Assembly: GCF_001039355.2 (NCBI RefSeq) | Contig: NW_019775491.1 | Span: 589,481 to 626,703, forward strand | DNA length: 37,223 nucleotides | Reading direction: 5' to 3' | Origin: Lingula anatina | Lineage: Eukaryota; Brachiopoda; Lingulata; Lingulida; Lingulidae | Notes under the pieces: generated by a model | What the model was told of the DNA's origin: nothing | The model's database searches: none | Seen by the model: only the letters and a program-made list of their open reading frames with translations | Made by a program: the position numbers and the translations under genes | Part shown: piece by piece, positions 22,401 through 32,363 of the stretch | How positions within the stretch are numbered: position 1 is the stretch's first letter | How the letters are laid out: every line of letters begins with the position of its first letter

Positions 22401-23686
22401 TCTGTTGTTGCCGGCAGTGTCAACTTTCATCTTAGATAAACATGTTGCCTGACAATGGAACAGTTCCCTATTTGATTTTCTAACAGATTTGAGTAAATTT
22501 GCAGTAATAATCAATAAAGCAGATAGTTTACCTCACAGGGTGATAGTTGAACGTGTGACTATGAAGTATATCTTGTTTTTTTTTGAGACACTTGACAACA
22601 AAGTTTTTTTTTGCTTTTGCTTTTGCTAGTCGCAGAATATTTTTTCAAGTAGAACAATTTCCGCTCTGAAAAGGGTTCGGTTTCCGCAACGTCAATAAGA
22701 AGCTAGTTTGCGATAACGTACTATTTAATTTTTTGTCCAGCAGATTGGCAACATGTGTTACCAAAAAACAATACAGACTGGCATACTAAAATGTTTAATA
22801 TTGTTTGTCTACGTTCTTTTCCTGTGGTTTTCAGGGGAGCTATGTGTTCATACTGTTGACTTCTATTTGCAGAATTATGCATGTTGGTTTAAAAATAACC
22901 CGCCCTCCTACCGCCATAGCACGCTACAAGATGATCCGGCACGTCAAAAGAAAACCAGTTGACTGGAGAAAGAGGTATCTACTAATTAAGTCAATTCCAC
23001 TTTGCAGACGATGGCATGTGAAGTTGACGTGATTTATATATTTGTTTAAACGAATCAGCGACACACTAAATAATTGGTATTTATGTTAAATGTTAAACAT
23101 ATCATAAATATTGTTAAGTTGAGATGAGGCTGTGTACCATTTTTAGAAAGACATTTTTTACATTGTGAAATGGCAGTTTATATGGGTAAGATTAATTTGC
23201 TAATTGGGGATGGAGAAACATTTTGCCATTTGGCAAAGTGACTTGCATGAAACACAATCCCCAGTATGCGAATTTCGTGTACTATGTTGTAACGGAGGGA
23301 AGCTACTGTGTAATGATCATTAGATATGGATGGTGACGGGGCATAAAGCTGAGTTTACTCAGTGGATATGAGGCACGTTGTTTTTAGACTTATTTAACCT
23401 TTTTAGGTCATTGTCTTTTTTAGAACAAGAATGAACATATAAATTGTCTGTGAATAACAGCAGAAACTGGTAGACGTGATGGAAGCTATTTAGGCATTAG
23501 ATAGTCGGATATAACGTATAAAATGCGTTGTATAATTTCAGAACACGTCTGCTTAGAACGGGGACGAGACGTTTTCATATGGACGGGCTGAACAGTCTTA
23601 CCTATAACTTGGTTTCAATACAGCAGCGTCCTCTTTTCACTCACGTGATGGCGGATATAGGGAAAGTGCCAAAAGGATTTTCATGA
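15438..23686 (+). CDS. Beta-1,4-galactosyltransferase-family enzyme (GT7), possible beta-1,4-GalNAc transferase, 6 exons
   Basis: Type II Golgi enzyme that adds Gal or GalNAc in beta-1,4 linkage to terminal GlcNAc, using a UDP-sugar and Mn2+. Exons: 15438-16146, 19057-19298, 19726-19913, 20562-20684, 22873-22974, 23542-23686; 1509 nt, 502 aa plus stop, phases close. A short basic tail (MPPRKKKR) precedes a membrane anchor at about residues 20-43 and a long Asn-rich stem with several N-glycosylation sequons. Catalytic blocks: CPSVPPNL, VAVIIPYRDR, HPVLQRQQLDY, DVD (349-351, metal site), WGWGAEDDD (409-417) and MIRH (441-444, second metal ligand). The residue matching bovine beta4GalT1 Tyr289 is Leu386, which in this family favours UDP-GalNAc. 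Intron 2 needs a GC donor (19299). Start: first ATG after an in-frame TGA. The family is certain; donor specificity is inferred. AATAAA at 23965-23970 gives a short 3' UTR. Confidence 0.93.
16216..16445. repeat. Compound microsatellites (CT)n(CA)n and (CA)n(CACG)n in intron 1
   Basis: (CT)n at about 16218-16247 runs straight into (CA)n to 16275. A second block of CA and GCAC repeats lies at 16383-16445. The first begins within 5 bp of the end of the 1606-bp duplicate and probably caused the contig break there. Confidence 0.95.
16909..16929. repeat. Poly(T) run in intron 1
   Basis: 21 consecutive T. No retrogene or SINE body was recognised next to it. Confidence 0.9.
16930..19056. other. Remainder of intron 1, nothing recognised
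   Basis: AT-rich intron sequence ending in a T-rich tract and CAG acceptor before 19057. No coding similarity or element was recognised. Confidence 0.5.
21076..21880 (-). mobile_element. Decayed Tc1/mariner transposase, antisense in intron 4
   Basis: The minus strand carries broken pieces of a Tc1-type DDE transposase in order. FTIEVRF (about 21540-21575) stands where the family has F(T/S)DESRF. It is followed by GNRIPAICSRAPHKQF, then DENARPNSALVFADYLQ (21350-21405), SRSPDLT (about 21305), a LTDAWN block (about 21210) and a terminal MPRR-RALVATR-GQTHT run (21110-21175). At least two frame changes separate them and the first catalytic Asp is replaced by Ile, so it is inactive. Terminal inverted repeats were not identified, so the element boundaries are approximate. 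Confidence 0.8.
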
Positions 23687-25267
23687 CTCATGCAGAAGCT
23701 TGACCTTCACCAGGAAGTTGCTCTTCAAAGTTGAGTGGCTCCGACATCCTCAGTAATTCAAAACTGGACAGTCTTCCCAGTGATAGAAACCTAACCTCTC
23801 AAAAAGTCTATGGATTATTCATGAAATACAACTTACAGTGGAAACCTTGAAGTGGAAACCCAGTTTTCTTGGAAAATGCTACCCTTGATTTACATAATAG
23901 TGATCACCTCAAAAATTCTCAGATTTTTATGTACAAAAATTGTTTGTGTGCCCCCCTTAGCTCCAATAAAATAAGACGGTAACCACGTTTTCTAGACCAG
24001 GAAGAGCATGGCACTGTCTGAGTTTATATAAATTGTTTAAATAATGCATAAAGAGTGTTCATGTAGCCAGGATTTAGCGCAATATTTATAATGTTTATCA
24101 TTTGAACTCTTTATGCAACAGTGACTTCTTCATATACACATGTCTCTGACATCATGCTGCGTACCAAAGCTCTACAACACGTTCACATTTTTTCCAATCG
24201 TCATTATGTAAGGGCCAACAGCATATTTACTGTGAACACAGTCATCTTTGCAATTTACCATTTGCATTTGTCATCGCATTATATACTTTATTACTAATGT
24301 TTATGCATTGGGATAGGCAGGTATATTACCGTAACCGATGGTGTAAACACTAATAGCTTGGCTGCTCTTTGCTTTGACATTAACAGGGGCGTTTCTAGGA
24401 AAAATATGCCTATAACAAATAATAAAATTTCACCCCTATCTAAACATCCATAAAAGTAACTTTACCACATGATGGGCTCAAAAATACAATTCAATTTAAA
24501 AAATATTTTAAGTAACAGATGTCCCCACATGAATACTGGGATTGCATAGAGCAAATAAACCGCTGACAGCGGCGCCCTCTTTTGATGTCGCTCAGGGCAT
24601 CTTACTCAAGCTGCAACACCCTAGATATGCCGCCGATCATAGGTCATAGATCACGCTACGTCTTGTTCAACACGATGTTTAATAAAGCAGTTCCGCTTTG
24701 GTAAATTCACAAAGGTGGTTATTACAATAGCAAGTCTCCCAGTTTCCAATTTATTGATTTTTACTTTTATTAAGATGGAGCACGTTTCTTTGTCAAAATA
24801 CTTGTGCCATGCTAATATAACAAGACTGTTGTGCGATAGGCGAGTTTAATTGTAACGTGTGTTGTAATCACCATTCAGTAAACACTCTTGGCAAGGGTTC
24901 GGCAGAGTCAAGCGCATTTTCTCACATCCATTTTTTGTTCAATTGGGCAGCTTCCACATAACTAGATATTAGGGTTCAGGAATTGGTATCATTAAAGTAT
25001 TATCCCCCCTTTTCTTGTTTGATACATTGTATATGTATGGACGCAGTTGGTTAAAACATAATTTTATGTTATTTTAAATCAATTTAGTATTTTGTTCATA
25101 AACTAATATATGGTGCCACATCTTTGCTAGTCAAATTATTTGTACATGTTTATTGGTGCTACAGTATGTTTTCATCTATAAAACATCACTGCATTTTTTT
25201 AGAAATATTAATCCGTATAAGGGTATACAGAGGTCAAAATTGAGCATTTATGTGTATTCACGACTAT

Positions 25268-25342
<75 letters not shown>

Positions 25343-25855
25343 CATGCTATTTTTCTTTCTTCAGTGTATTATCTCATGGTATCAAGCCAATAAATTTTTG
25401 TTTTAATACAGATGTGAGATTAAAGTCTTCTCTGCTTTGAAGACCAACCGATATGCAACAGAGTTCATATAAGCATTCAGAAGATGTTAATAAAATATTA
25501 AGAACGTAAGCTACGTCACTAGAGCATAACCAAGAGTGCAACCAAGACATACCCTTTTGAGAAACTGTGTCACCCATATTCCACAAATAATAAATGACTG
25601 TGGTTCTGTACTAGCATTGTCAGACAACGAAAGGCAGAGGCTAAGATAACAGTTCTCAAACTGGTCGAGGTTGAAGGGTAAGTAACGATCGTCTGTCTCT
25701 GGAAATTTAGTGTCGATTTGATATTGTTAACAGTTATCTGATGGGTAGCAATGCAAGTGTGTCTTATTTAAAAATTATTGTAACGTTACGGGGAAAATCT
25801 ATTAGATTACATTTTTTCACTCCAGGGAATTTTCCAAACGAGTACATCCGCTAGC
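23687..25855. other. Intergenic region between the GT7 gene and the first fucosyltransferase
   Basis: It begins with the GT7 3' UTR (AATAAA at 23965-23970) and holds a (TA)n tract. Just before the next gene there is a T-rich tract and AG at 25824-25825, a likely 3' splice site of a 5' UTR intron. Nothing else was recognised. Confidence 0.5.
25271..25340. repeat. (TA)n microsatellite
   Basis: 70 bp of alternating A/T, 0.5 kb upstream of the first fucosyltransferase. The frames passing through it are artefacts. Confidence 0.95.
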
Positions 25856-26920
25856 ATGCAGCCATCTTGGCGATTGCCCGGTGCACGGCGTAGTAATTCA
25901 AGATGCTTGAGAACGCTCTTACTGTTCGTTGTTTTCTGTGCAGCCGCCTTTTTTGGGGGGTGGGTGTGTATGTATTACTACTTGTCAGAAAACAGAACCG
26001 AATCACTGGAAGAGCCCGCTGAGCTCTTTGTTGCACCCCCAGCTCCAACACCACAGGTGGAAAAAGACCCGGATGAAGTCTGTTACCTCCACGCCACAGG
26101 GCTTGGCCGTCACGGAAATCTCATGTTTGAATATGCCGCTGCAATGTGCATTGCCTCCGAACTCGACAGAACCTTGATTGTGTCTTACCGGTTTAATGAG
26201 CTACTGGGCTCGATGTTTGATCTTTCCGCCCCCGATCCTGGTGCTTTTAAAAAAGTCAATATAAGCAGTTTTAAAACTGTTAAGCAATCCCCAAGGTGCT
26301 GCTCTTTCGATAAGAAATTACTGTCACTGCCCAGGGTAGACATCACGCTTGTTGGGTTTTTTCACTCATGGTTATACTTTGATAAATGTCAAGAGCGAAT
26401 CAAAGCAGAGTTTGAATTTAAGGAATCTATCGTGCACCAGGCCGACGACTTACTTGTTAAAGCCGCCAGAAGTTTTGGATGGGACCGTGTTAAGGACTCT
26501 GTCTTGTTTGTTGGGATCCACGTCCGTAGAGGAGAGAGAAAATCAGTAAACCCCCTTCCCCATGGGGACGCCAACGCAGATGAAAGTTACTTTAAGAAGG
26601 CAATGAGTTTTTACGACGGGCAATATCGTGATAGGAACATAGTGTATATCGTTGTTTCTGACAGTAGTAAAACTGCAGGATTCGTTGTTCAGCACCCACA
26701 CGCAGCTGTTATCGACGACAAACCCGTTGAGGTTCATATGGCGGTTCTTTCACGATGTAATCATAGCATCATAAGTGTAGGGGCACTTGGGTGGTGGACG
26801 GCGTTTTTGGCCGGGGGAACAGTGGTATATTATAACGGCTGGCCAGATCCTACAAGCTCAGTGTCCGCGTTGTACAGACTTAACCAATATTTCTATCCGA
26901 AATGGATCGGTATGTCATAA
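25856..26920 (+). CDS. GT11 alpha-1,2-fucosyltransferase-like protein, copy 1 of 3 (354 aa)
   Basis: Family reaction: transfer of fucose from GDP-fucose to the 2-hydroxyl of terminal galactose, in the Golgi. The coding region is one exon. A short basic tail is followed by a type II membrane anchor at about residues 20-43 and a proline-rich stem. The catalytic domain begins near residue 74 with GRHGNLMFEYAA (84-95), matching GRxGNxxxEYA of FUT1/FUT2. Motif I is VGIHVRRGER (219-228), with Glu227 where the family has Asp. Motif II, VVSDSSKT, lacks the usual Trp. Motif III is CNHSIISVG..GWWTAFLAGG (301-321), and the end is YFYPKWIGMS. A strong acceptor-like tract lies 30 bp before the ATG, suggesting a 5' UTR intron. 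The changes at motifs I and II make activity or donor binding uncertain. Acceptor specificity cannot be read from sequence. Confidence 0.92.
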   Translation: MQPSWRLPGARRSNSRCLRTLLLFVVFCAAAFFGGWVCMYYYLSENRTESLEEPAELFVAPPAPTPQVEKDPDEVCYLHATGLGRHGNLMFEYAAAMCIASELDRTLIVSYRFNELLGSMFDLSAPDPGAFKKVNISSFKTVKQSPRCCSFDKKLLSLPRVDITLVGFFHSWLYFDKCQERIKAEFEFKESIVHQADDLLVKAARSFGWDRVKDSVLFVGIHVRRGERKSVNPLPHGDANADESYFKKAMSFYDGQYRDRNIVYIVVSDSSKTAGFVVQHPHAAVIDDKPVEVHMAVLSRCNHSIISVGALGWWTAFLAGGTVVYYNGWPDPTSSVSALYRLNQYFYPKWIGMS

Positions 26921-28957
26921 TAATCCTAGTTTTAATACTTAAAAGCTATTTGACTTGATTGGACTAGTTTTGAAAGGGTTCTGATAATTATTGTCACGAA
27001 ATACTCCATGAAACAAAACTTTACCGGATTTCTAAATCTTGAACTGTGTCTATATGTACACTCACCAAAAAAGTTTGGAAGCATCGTAATTTTGAATAAT
27101 TATAAATAACCACATGAGCTAAGGTAAACATTTAAACCAAATATTGATGGATAACGCACCCAACATTCGTTAGTCCTACTTTTAATTTTGTTTGCAAGGA
27201 AAGGAATTCTTTTGAAATTACAACGACATATAAAAATGGGGGATCAAAATTCATTTTCAAAAATCAGGCAGAAGAAGACAGAAACTTTGAGCGAGTCTTG
27301 ACAGTAAACAGTAAAGATATTTATCGAAGGCATACAGTATGTAGGCTTCAGTTAAGATAAAGACTTGAGGTTGCTCAGCATCAGTTTCGTGTGAAACCTC
27401 CAAGAGCATCAACCCAGGCCTGGCATCTGTGGTGTATGCTGCAGATAAATCTGTTGCTGAGGTCAGGTAACTTCAGACAAACATTCCAATGCCTCTAACT
27501 TTGAAGACGGCATCAGTTTCCTTTATTGGTGTATTGTAAGCTGTTATATTGCCTTGCTACCTCTTATTTCGTATTGGGATTATTAAAACTCTTAGGATAT
27601 TTTGTTTCTCTATTGTTTTCTACGAATAGAACTGCATTTGGGAGTAAAATGATGAGTACATCTTATGTGTTACTAACCTCCACCATCTTTTTTGGTTTGA
27701 GTAGTTTTATTTTCAGAATTATCCTAGTGTAGAAGCCTGTTTTGGTTTTAAACGTAGAGATCGCAGTTAAGTCTGCTAAATACTCTTGACTTTATGTTAC
27801 AAAGCACAAATCAACTCCGTCTGTAGATTCAAATATGTTATATCAGTTAAAATCTGTTTCATCCGTTTTATCTAATTATTACAAATACATATTTGACACT
27901 GAAAAAATCACAATGCTGGGACTATATTGGTCGTGCAGTTTAGCTATATTGAATGTTGAAACAAATGCAAAAAAGGCTTCACCTTAGATTAGAGATCAAA
28001 AAGCTAAGTTCGTTCATAATTGAATATTGACAGCTGAATAATTAATAATAAATGGTAGTTTTTTGTGATTTCCAACGACAGCCCGACAAAAAACTGCTAA
28101 TACAAGAGATAAAATAAAATAAAATAAAATAAAATAAAATAAAATAAAGGACTTCTATTCGGTTCTTAATTATTCAAAAGCTTATTTGTCCAGTTGCGTG
28201 CAACATGCTGTCTTTCTTGTAATTTCATCGAATCAAATCGGAAAACCGATCATATAAACGGAGAGATAAGAAGACCGTGCAGTTTTTAGAAAATGCAAGT
28301 AATTCTTACATTCAAATCAGCACCACACTTAGTTTCATAGATATGTTTGAAGACATTTTTTTTTGGGGGGGGGGACAAAAAGAGCTAAGCGCAATGAAAG
28401 TATATGGAAAGAACCAGCTGAACATGTTCGTATAGAACAGGCTAACATGGATACTTCTGAACGGCCGTTTACAGCTGGTGTCATCAAGGTATATGATACA
28501 CCTGGTAAGATATTACCCACCCTACTAACTCCACGCACTTGTACACATAGCCGAGATCAGTTATTTATTGGTGAATATTTGAGATGATAACGATTACATT
28601 TTCAATAAGGCTGTTTTCTGCCAAGTCAATCCATACAATATTAATTTTGTTCGTCACAAGTATACATATTAATCCGGTCGCTCGCATATTGACATGCAAT
28701 ATTTAACTTGAATGTTGCGCGGGCTTTAATTAAATGGAGCTGTTTATTCAATTGTTATCGCCTCACCAAAATATCGCCAGTTAGTAACGGAAACCCAAGC
28801 GTAACACAAAAGGTGAGTTATATTACACAGCATAATATACATTGCCATTTATTACTTTTTTCGTTATGGGCAAACTAAATCCTCTTTATAAAAAATCTTT
28901 TTTAAAATGTCACTATTTAATCAGTAATAAAATATGTTGTAATCAACCAAAGGTTCC
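26921..28957. other. Intergenic region between fucosyltransferase copies 1 and 2
   Basis: Mostly unrecognised AT-rich sequence. It contains an (AAAAT)n run at 28111-28148 and a T9-G10 run at 28356-28374. At 27059-27090 is a CACTCACCAAAAAAGTTTGG string like some Tc1-type element ends, without an identified partner. A 74-codon open frame at 28363-28587 shows no family I recognise. Confidence 0.45.
28111..28148. repeat. (AAAAT)n microsatellite
   Basis: Seven or more AAAAT units in tandem. Confidence 0.95.
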
Positions 28958-28990
28958 TTGGAATATAATTTCAAACGAATCTTATTCAGT

Positions 28991-30031
28991 ATGCAAACCA
29001 AGGCGCGGTGGTTTCAAAAGTGGTGCTCCAAGAAGAGAGTGGACAGTGTTCTTACGATTGGTATATCACTAATTGTAGCCTTCCTGAGTGGATTGTTATA
29101 TGTCAGATGGACTGTTGACATAAGTGCCTGCCAGACTGATCAAATTGAGCTTATCTTGGAAGAGAAGAGCCCGGATGAACCAGCGTACCTTTACATGCCA
29201 GGAAAGGGTAGACATGGAAACCTGATGTTTGAATACGCGGCTGCATTTTGCATTGCAAAAACCCAGAACAGAACTTTAATTGTTTCTCCCAAGTTTAATG
29301 CGTTTTTGGGTAAAGCGTTTCACTTGTCTGCTTTAGAACCCCAGAATTTTGAAAATTTAGATACGAGCAAGTTTGTGAATTTAAATCAGAAACCAAGATG
29401 TTGTTCATACGACCATCGCCTGGCCACTCTCCCCAGGGCTGACATTACCCTGCACGGCCTATTTCATTCCTGGCTCTATTTCGAGCCTTGCAAAGACGAC
29501 ATTAAACAAGAATTTACTTTCAATTCCTCTTTATTAAGACAAGTTGATAAATACCTTGAGTCGGCAACTTCAAAGCGTGGCTGGAAAACACCAAACAAAG
29601 ACTTAGTCTACATAGGTTTGCACGTACGCCGGGGAGATAGGGGTCAAGTCTTGCCCGTCCACGCTCTCCCTCACGGTGATGCGAACGCGGATCTTGGGTT
29701 TTTTCAAGAAGCAATGAGGTTCTACGACGAGGAATTTAAAGACAAGAAAGTTATTTACGTCGTCGTATCTGACAACTTTCAGTGGCCTTTGTCCATGATA
29801 GACCATCCTAAAGCGATCATTGTCCGTCACAGACCGGAAGAGTTCCACATGGCGCTGTTGTCACGTTGTAACCATAGCATCATGAGTGTTGGTTCTATAG
29901 GATGGTGGACGTCGTGGTTGGCAGGGGGGAGAGTGGTATATTACAACGGCTGGCCAAACCCCTATAGTAACGTTTCACATATGTATAGGTTAAACCAGTA
30001 TTACTATCCTCGATGGATTGGAATGTCCTGA
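28991..30031 (+). CDS. GT11 alpha-1,2-fucosyltransferase-like protein, copy 2 of 3 (346 aa), canonical motifs
   Basis: Same family and single-exon layout as its neighbours. I choose the ATG at 28991, not the in-frame ATG at 28958. A splice-acceptor-like TTATTCAG ends one base before 28991, the resulting N-terminus (MQTKARWFQKW, basic tail then anchor at about 20-38) matches the other copies, and the length becomes 346 aa against 354 and 348. Catalytic features: GRHGNLMFEYAA (73-84), IGLHVRRGD (208-216) with the full H-x-R-R-x-D motif I, VVSDNFQW (258-265) motif II with its Trp, NHSIMSVGSIGWW (294-306) motif III, and the YYYPRWIGMS end. The LPHGDANAD stretch downstream of motif I is shared with copy 1. 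This is the copy most likely to be an active GDP-fucose-dependent enzyme. Confidence 0.92.
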   Translation: MQTKARWFQKWCSKKRVDSVLTIGISLIVAFLSGLLYVRWTVDISACQTDQIELILEEKSPDEPAYLYMPGKGRHGNLMFEYAAAFCIAKTQNRTLIVSPKFNAFLGKAFHLSALEPQNFENLDTSKFVNLNQKPRCCSYDHRLATLPRADITLHGLFHSWLYFEPCKDDIKQEFTFNSSLLRQVDKYLESATSKRGWKTPNKDLVYIGLHVRRGDRGQVLPVHALPHGDANADLGFFQEAMRFYDEEFKDKKVIYVVVSDNFQWPLSMIDHPKAIIVRHRPEEFHMALLSRCNHSIMSVGSIGWWTSWLAGGRVVYYNGWPNPYSNVSHMYRLNQYYYPRWIGMS

Positions 30032-31002
30032 ATCTTGCTAAAATAAGCATCGTGTAAAATTAGCTCAGAAGTTGGGTTGTTCGTGATTAAAATGATAAAA
30101 TAACTGTTTCAGCTTTTAATACTTTTCTGTTGACAATTTTACAAAAGGATCTGCTTGAAACACCAACACATAATAACATTTGACTTATCCTTGCCATTTC
30201 GTTTTCATAACCACCTCACGTATAACACACCTAAAACTTTTGGCAACTAAGATAGCCTATTCGATAGGTAACTAAAGCATATTTCCAAAATATGAAAGGT
30301 GCGAATTTAAGTCGCCAATATGTATTGAAAGGCGCCAGTGTGAAAAAGATATTGATCGTTCTTTACTTCATAGTATAAATGATCCGAAATAAGCAAATAT
30401 AGCATCAACATATTTTCTTTCATTACATATTAACGTGATTATCGATTAGTAGTTTTCGTGTGGAAATATTAATGGAAAGCTGTTTCAAAAGTTTACTAAA
30501 GCTGGCTTTAACCGTGTCATGTTAAACATGTTACTTACCCTATTATTAAGAACAGAGATGATAAACCAACATTCCCTAAAATGATAGGGGATGTATGATA
30601 AGTAAATATAAATACATATGGCGAATTTGCATAATTCTGCAAAAAAAGTAATGAGTAACGTAACTTGGCATCAATTATTTACCGTGATAATGAGTTTCTA
30701 CATACATTATTGTAGCAGAAGTGTCAGCAGCAGTGGGCTCGTCTACGTTTTTATACTAATTTGTAGTCATTTTAGAATCTGCCGACACGTCACAAACAAG
30801 CCTGGACATAGAAGGTATCGCAGCTTTATTTACTTTGTGTTTTAGTAAGACTTGTTTCTCGGCTTCTACTTTTTCGTAAGTAATGCAGTTTGATGTCCGT
30901 AAAAACCATTGCTGTTTATTTTGCACTCATTTATATTATGCTATGGTATGCGTCATTGCCAGATTGGAGTTGGTACACCTTTAATTTCCAGGTTGCGTAG
31001 TT
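30032..31002. other. Spacer between fucosyltransferase copies 2 and 3
   Basis: About 0.97 kb of AT-rich sequence with no recognised element. It ends in TTAATTTCCAG (AG at 30990-30991), an acceptor-like site 12 bp before the copy 3 ATG. A 75-codon frame at 30618-30845 has no supporting similarity. Confidence 0.5.
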
Positions 31003-32049
31003 ATGAATCGTTTAAGCCGATGGGCCAAAAGTAACCGTTACTCAATGAAGTTCATCAAAACGGTTTTGATTGGCCTTGGCCTGTTCATATCTTTCTTCAT
31101 GGGAGGAATGGTTTACATGGCCCTGTTGGCGCCATCTCCGGTCTGTCTTACCGGACAATCCAAAGCAGACCTCCTCTTTACACAACCTGAGAAGAGTCCA
31201 CTCGAGACCAGCTATATTTATATGCCAGGGAAAGGTGCGCACGGAAACCTCATGTTCGAGTACGCCGCCGGCTACTGCATCGCCAAGAAACTTGACCGGA
31301 GCTTCATTGTGTCCTATAGATTCAAGCTATTACTCAGCAGTCTCTTCCACCTCTCAGCGCCAGAACCAGAACAACAGTCCGATGGCGTCAACGTGACAGA
31401 TTTCTCCGTCTTCACCCAGAGACCCAAGTGCTGTAAGTACGATGAGAGGGTCACAAAACTCCCACGACTTGACATAACACTGAAGGGATTTTTCCACTCC
31501 TGGCTATATTTTGAATCTTGTGCCGACGACATAAGACGAGAATTTACATTAATAGACCCACTTCCAAAGAGAGCAAACGATTTTCTTCTTAAGGCAATTA
31601 AGTCATTCAAATGGGATCCCGAGTCCGTTGTATTCGTGGGCATGCACATACGACGAGGTGGTCGGAGACCAGGCCTGTTGCCTCTTACCCACGGCGATGC
31701 AAAGCCGCCCCCAGGTTACTACGCCAAAGCCATGAATTACTACGATAAGAAATTCCCAAGGAGAAACGTTATGTTTGTTGTAGCATCTGATGATATTAGA
31801 TGGGCCAGAAACAATTTAGACCATCCGAACATCGTGATCAGTGGGGACAAAACGGTGGACTTTCACATGGCAGTTTTGTCGAAATGTAATCACAGCATAA
31901 TTAGTGTAGGCTCCATTAGTTGGTGGAGTGCCTGGCTGACAGGTGGGAGCGTGGTGTATTATAACGGATGGCCCTCCCCTCATAGTCTCATATCTCAAAA
32001 GTACACGCTCAATCAGTACTTCTATCCTAGATGGGTGGGGATGTCATAA
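31003..32049 (+). CDS. GT11 alpha-1,2-fucosyltransferase-like protein, copy 3 of 3 (348 aa), divergent motif I
   Basis: Single-exon type II membrane enzyme: basic tail (MNRLSRWAKS), anchor at about residues 18-42, stem, then a GT11 domain. Two normally conserved positions differ. The opening glycine-rich block reads GKGAHGNLMFEYAA (76-89), with Ala79 for the usual Arg. Motif I reads VGMHIRRGG (212-220), with Gly220 in place of the Asp of H-x-R-R-x-D. Motif II is fully canonical (ASDDIRW, 261-267) and motif III is kept (NHSIISVGSISWWSAW, 296-311). The end, YFYPRWVGMS, is shared with the other copies. The frame is intact with no sign of decay, so an altered function or donor preference is as likely as loss of activity. 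AATAAA candidates occur at 32551-32556 and 32584-32589. Confidence 0.9.
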   Translation: MNRLSRWAKSNRYSMKFIKTVLIGLGLFISFFMGGMVYMALLAPSPVCLTGQSKADLLFTQPEKSPLETSYIYMPGKGAHGNLMFEYAAGYCIAKKLDRSFIVSYRFKLLLSSLFHLSAPEPEQQSDGVNVTDFSVFTQRPKCCKYDERVTKLPRLDITLKGFFHSWLYFESCADDIRREFTLIDPLPKRANDFLLKAIKSFKWDPESVVFVGMHIRRGGRRPGLLPLTHGDAKPPPGYYAKAMNYYDKKFPRRNVMFVVASDDIRWARNNLDHPNIVISGDKTVDFHMAVLSKCNHSIISVGSISWWSAWLTGGSVVYYNGWPSPHSLISQKYTLNQYFYPRWVGMS

Positions 32050-32150
32050 TTTGGTTTTTACGTTTATGGAAGGACCACTTTTTGAAATTGACGTTTAATT
32101 ATAAAAGATGTTTGATTATTAATAAGTCGCAGAAAGTGTTTTAAGCTCCA

Positions 32151-32363
32151 TTAGGGTGCATTCCCAGAGATTTAGATTTAGATCAACCTAACTCCCAGGG
32201 GGTTCACGCTAAATTGCAGTCAACCGAGCGTGCACCATAGTTAATTACCCCCTTACAGCTTTCAGTAGGCGGGACAGACGCTTAAACCGGCTAAGCTGAC
32301 AGTTATCTAGTGAGACTCCCCACAGGGATAGATCGATCTAAAATCTATGGGAATGGGGTCTTA
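32151..32363. mobile_element. MITE-like element, copy 2, in the 3' region of fucosyltransferase copy 3
   Basis: About 213 bp. The left arm, TTAGGGTGCATTCCCAGAG, and the minus-strand reading of the right arm, TAAGACCCCATTCCCATAG, pair through roughly 70 bp with indels. It shares CGCTAAATTGCAGTCAA (32207-32223) with 7082-7098 of copy 1, one mismatch in 17. Same layout, same size class, no coding capacity. It probably lies within the 3' UTR of the upstream gene. Confidence 0.72.

Noticed and set aside
25153-25440. 95-codon frame across the (TA)n tract
   Set aside because: The middle is alternating Tyr-Ile from the repeat and no family resemblance exists on either side.
27526-27732. 68-codon hydrophobic frame between fucosyltransferases
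   Set aside because: Short and AT-rich, and the hydrophobic bias is expected from T-rich sequence; no splice context or family match.
28958-28990. Upstream ATG of fucosyltransferase copy 2 as the start
   Set aside because: The 11 extra residues have no counterpart in the other copies and cross an acceptor-like site; 28991 fits better.
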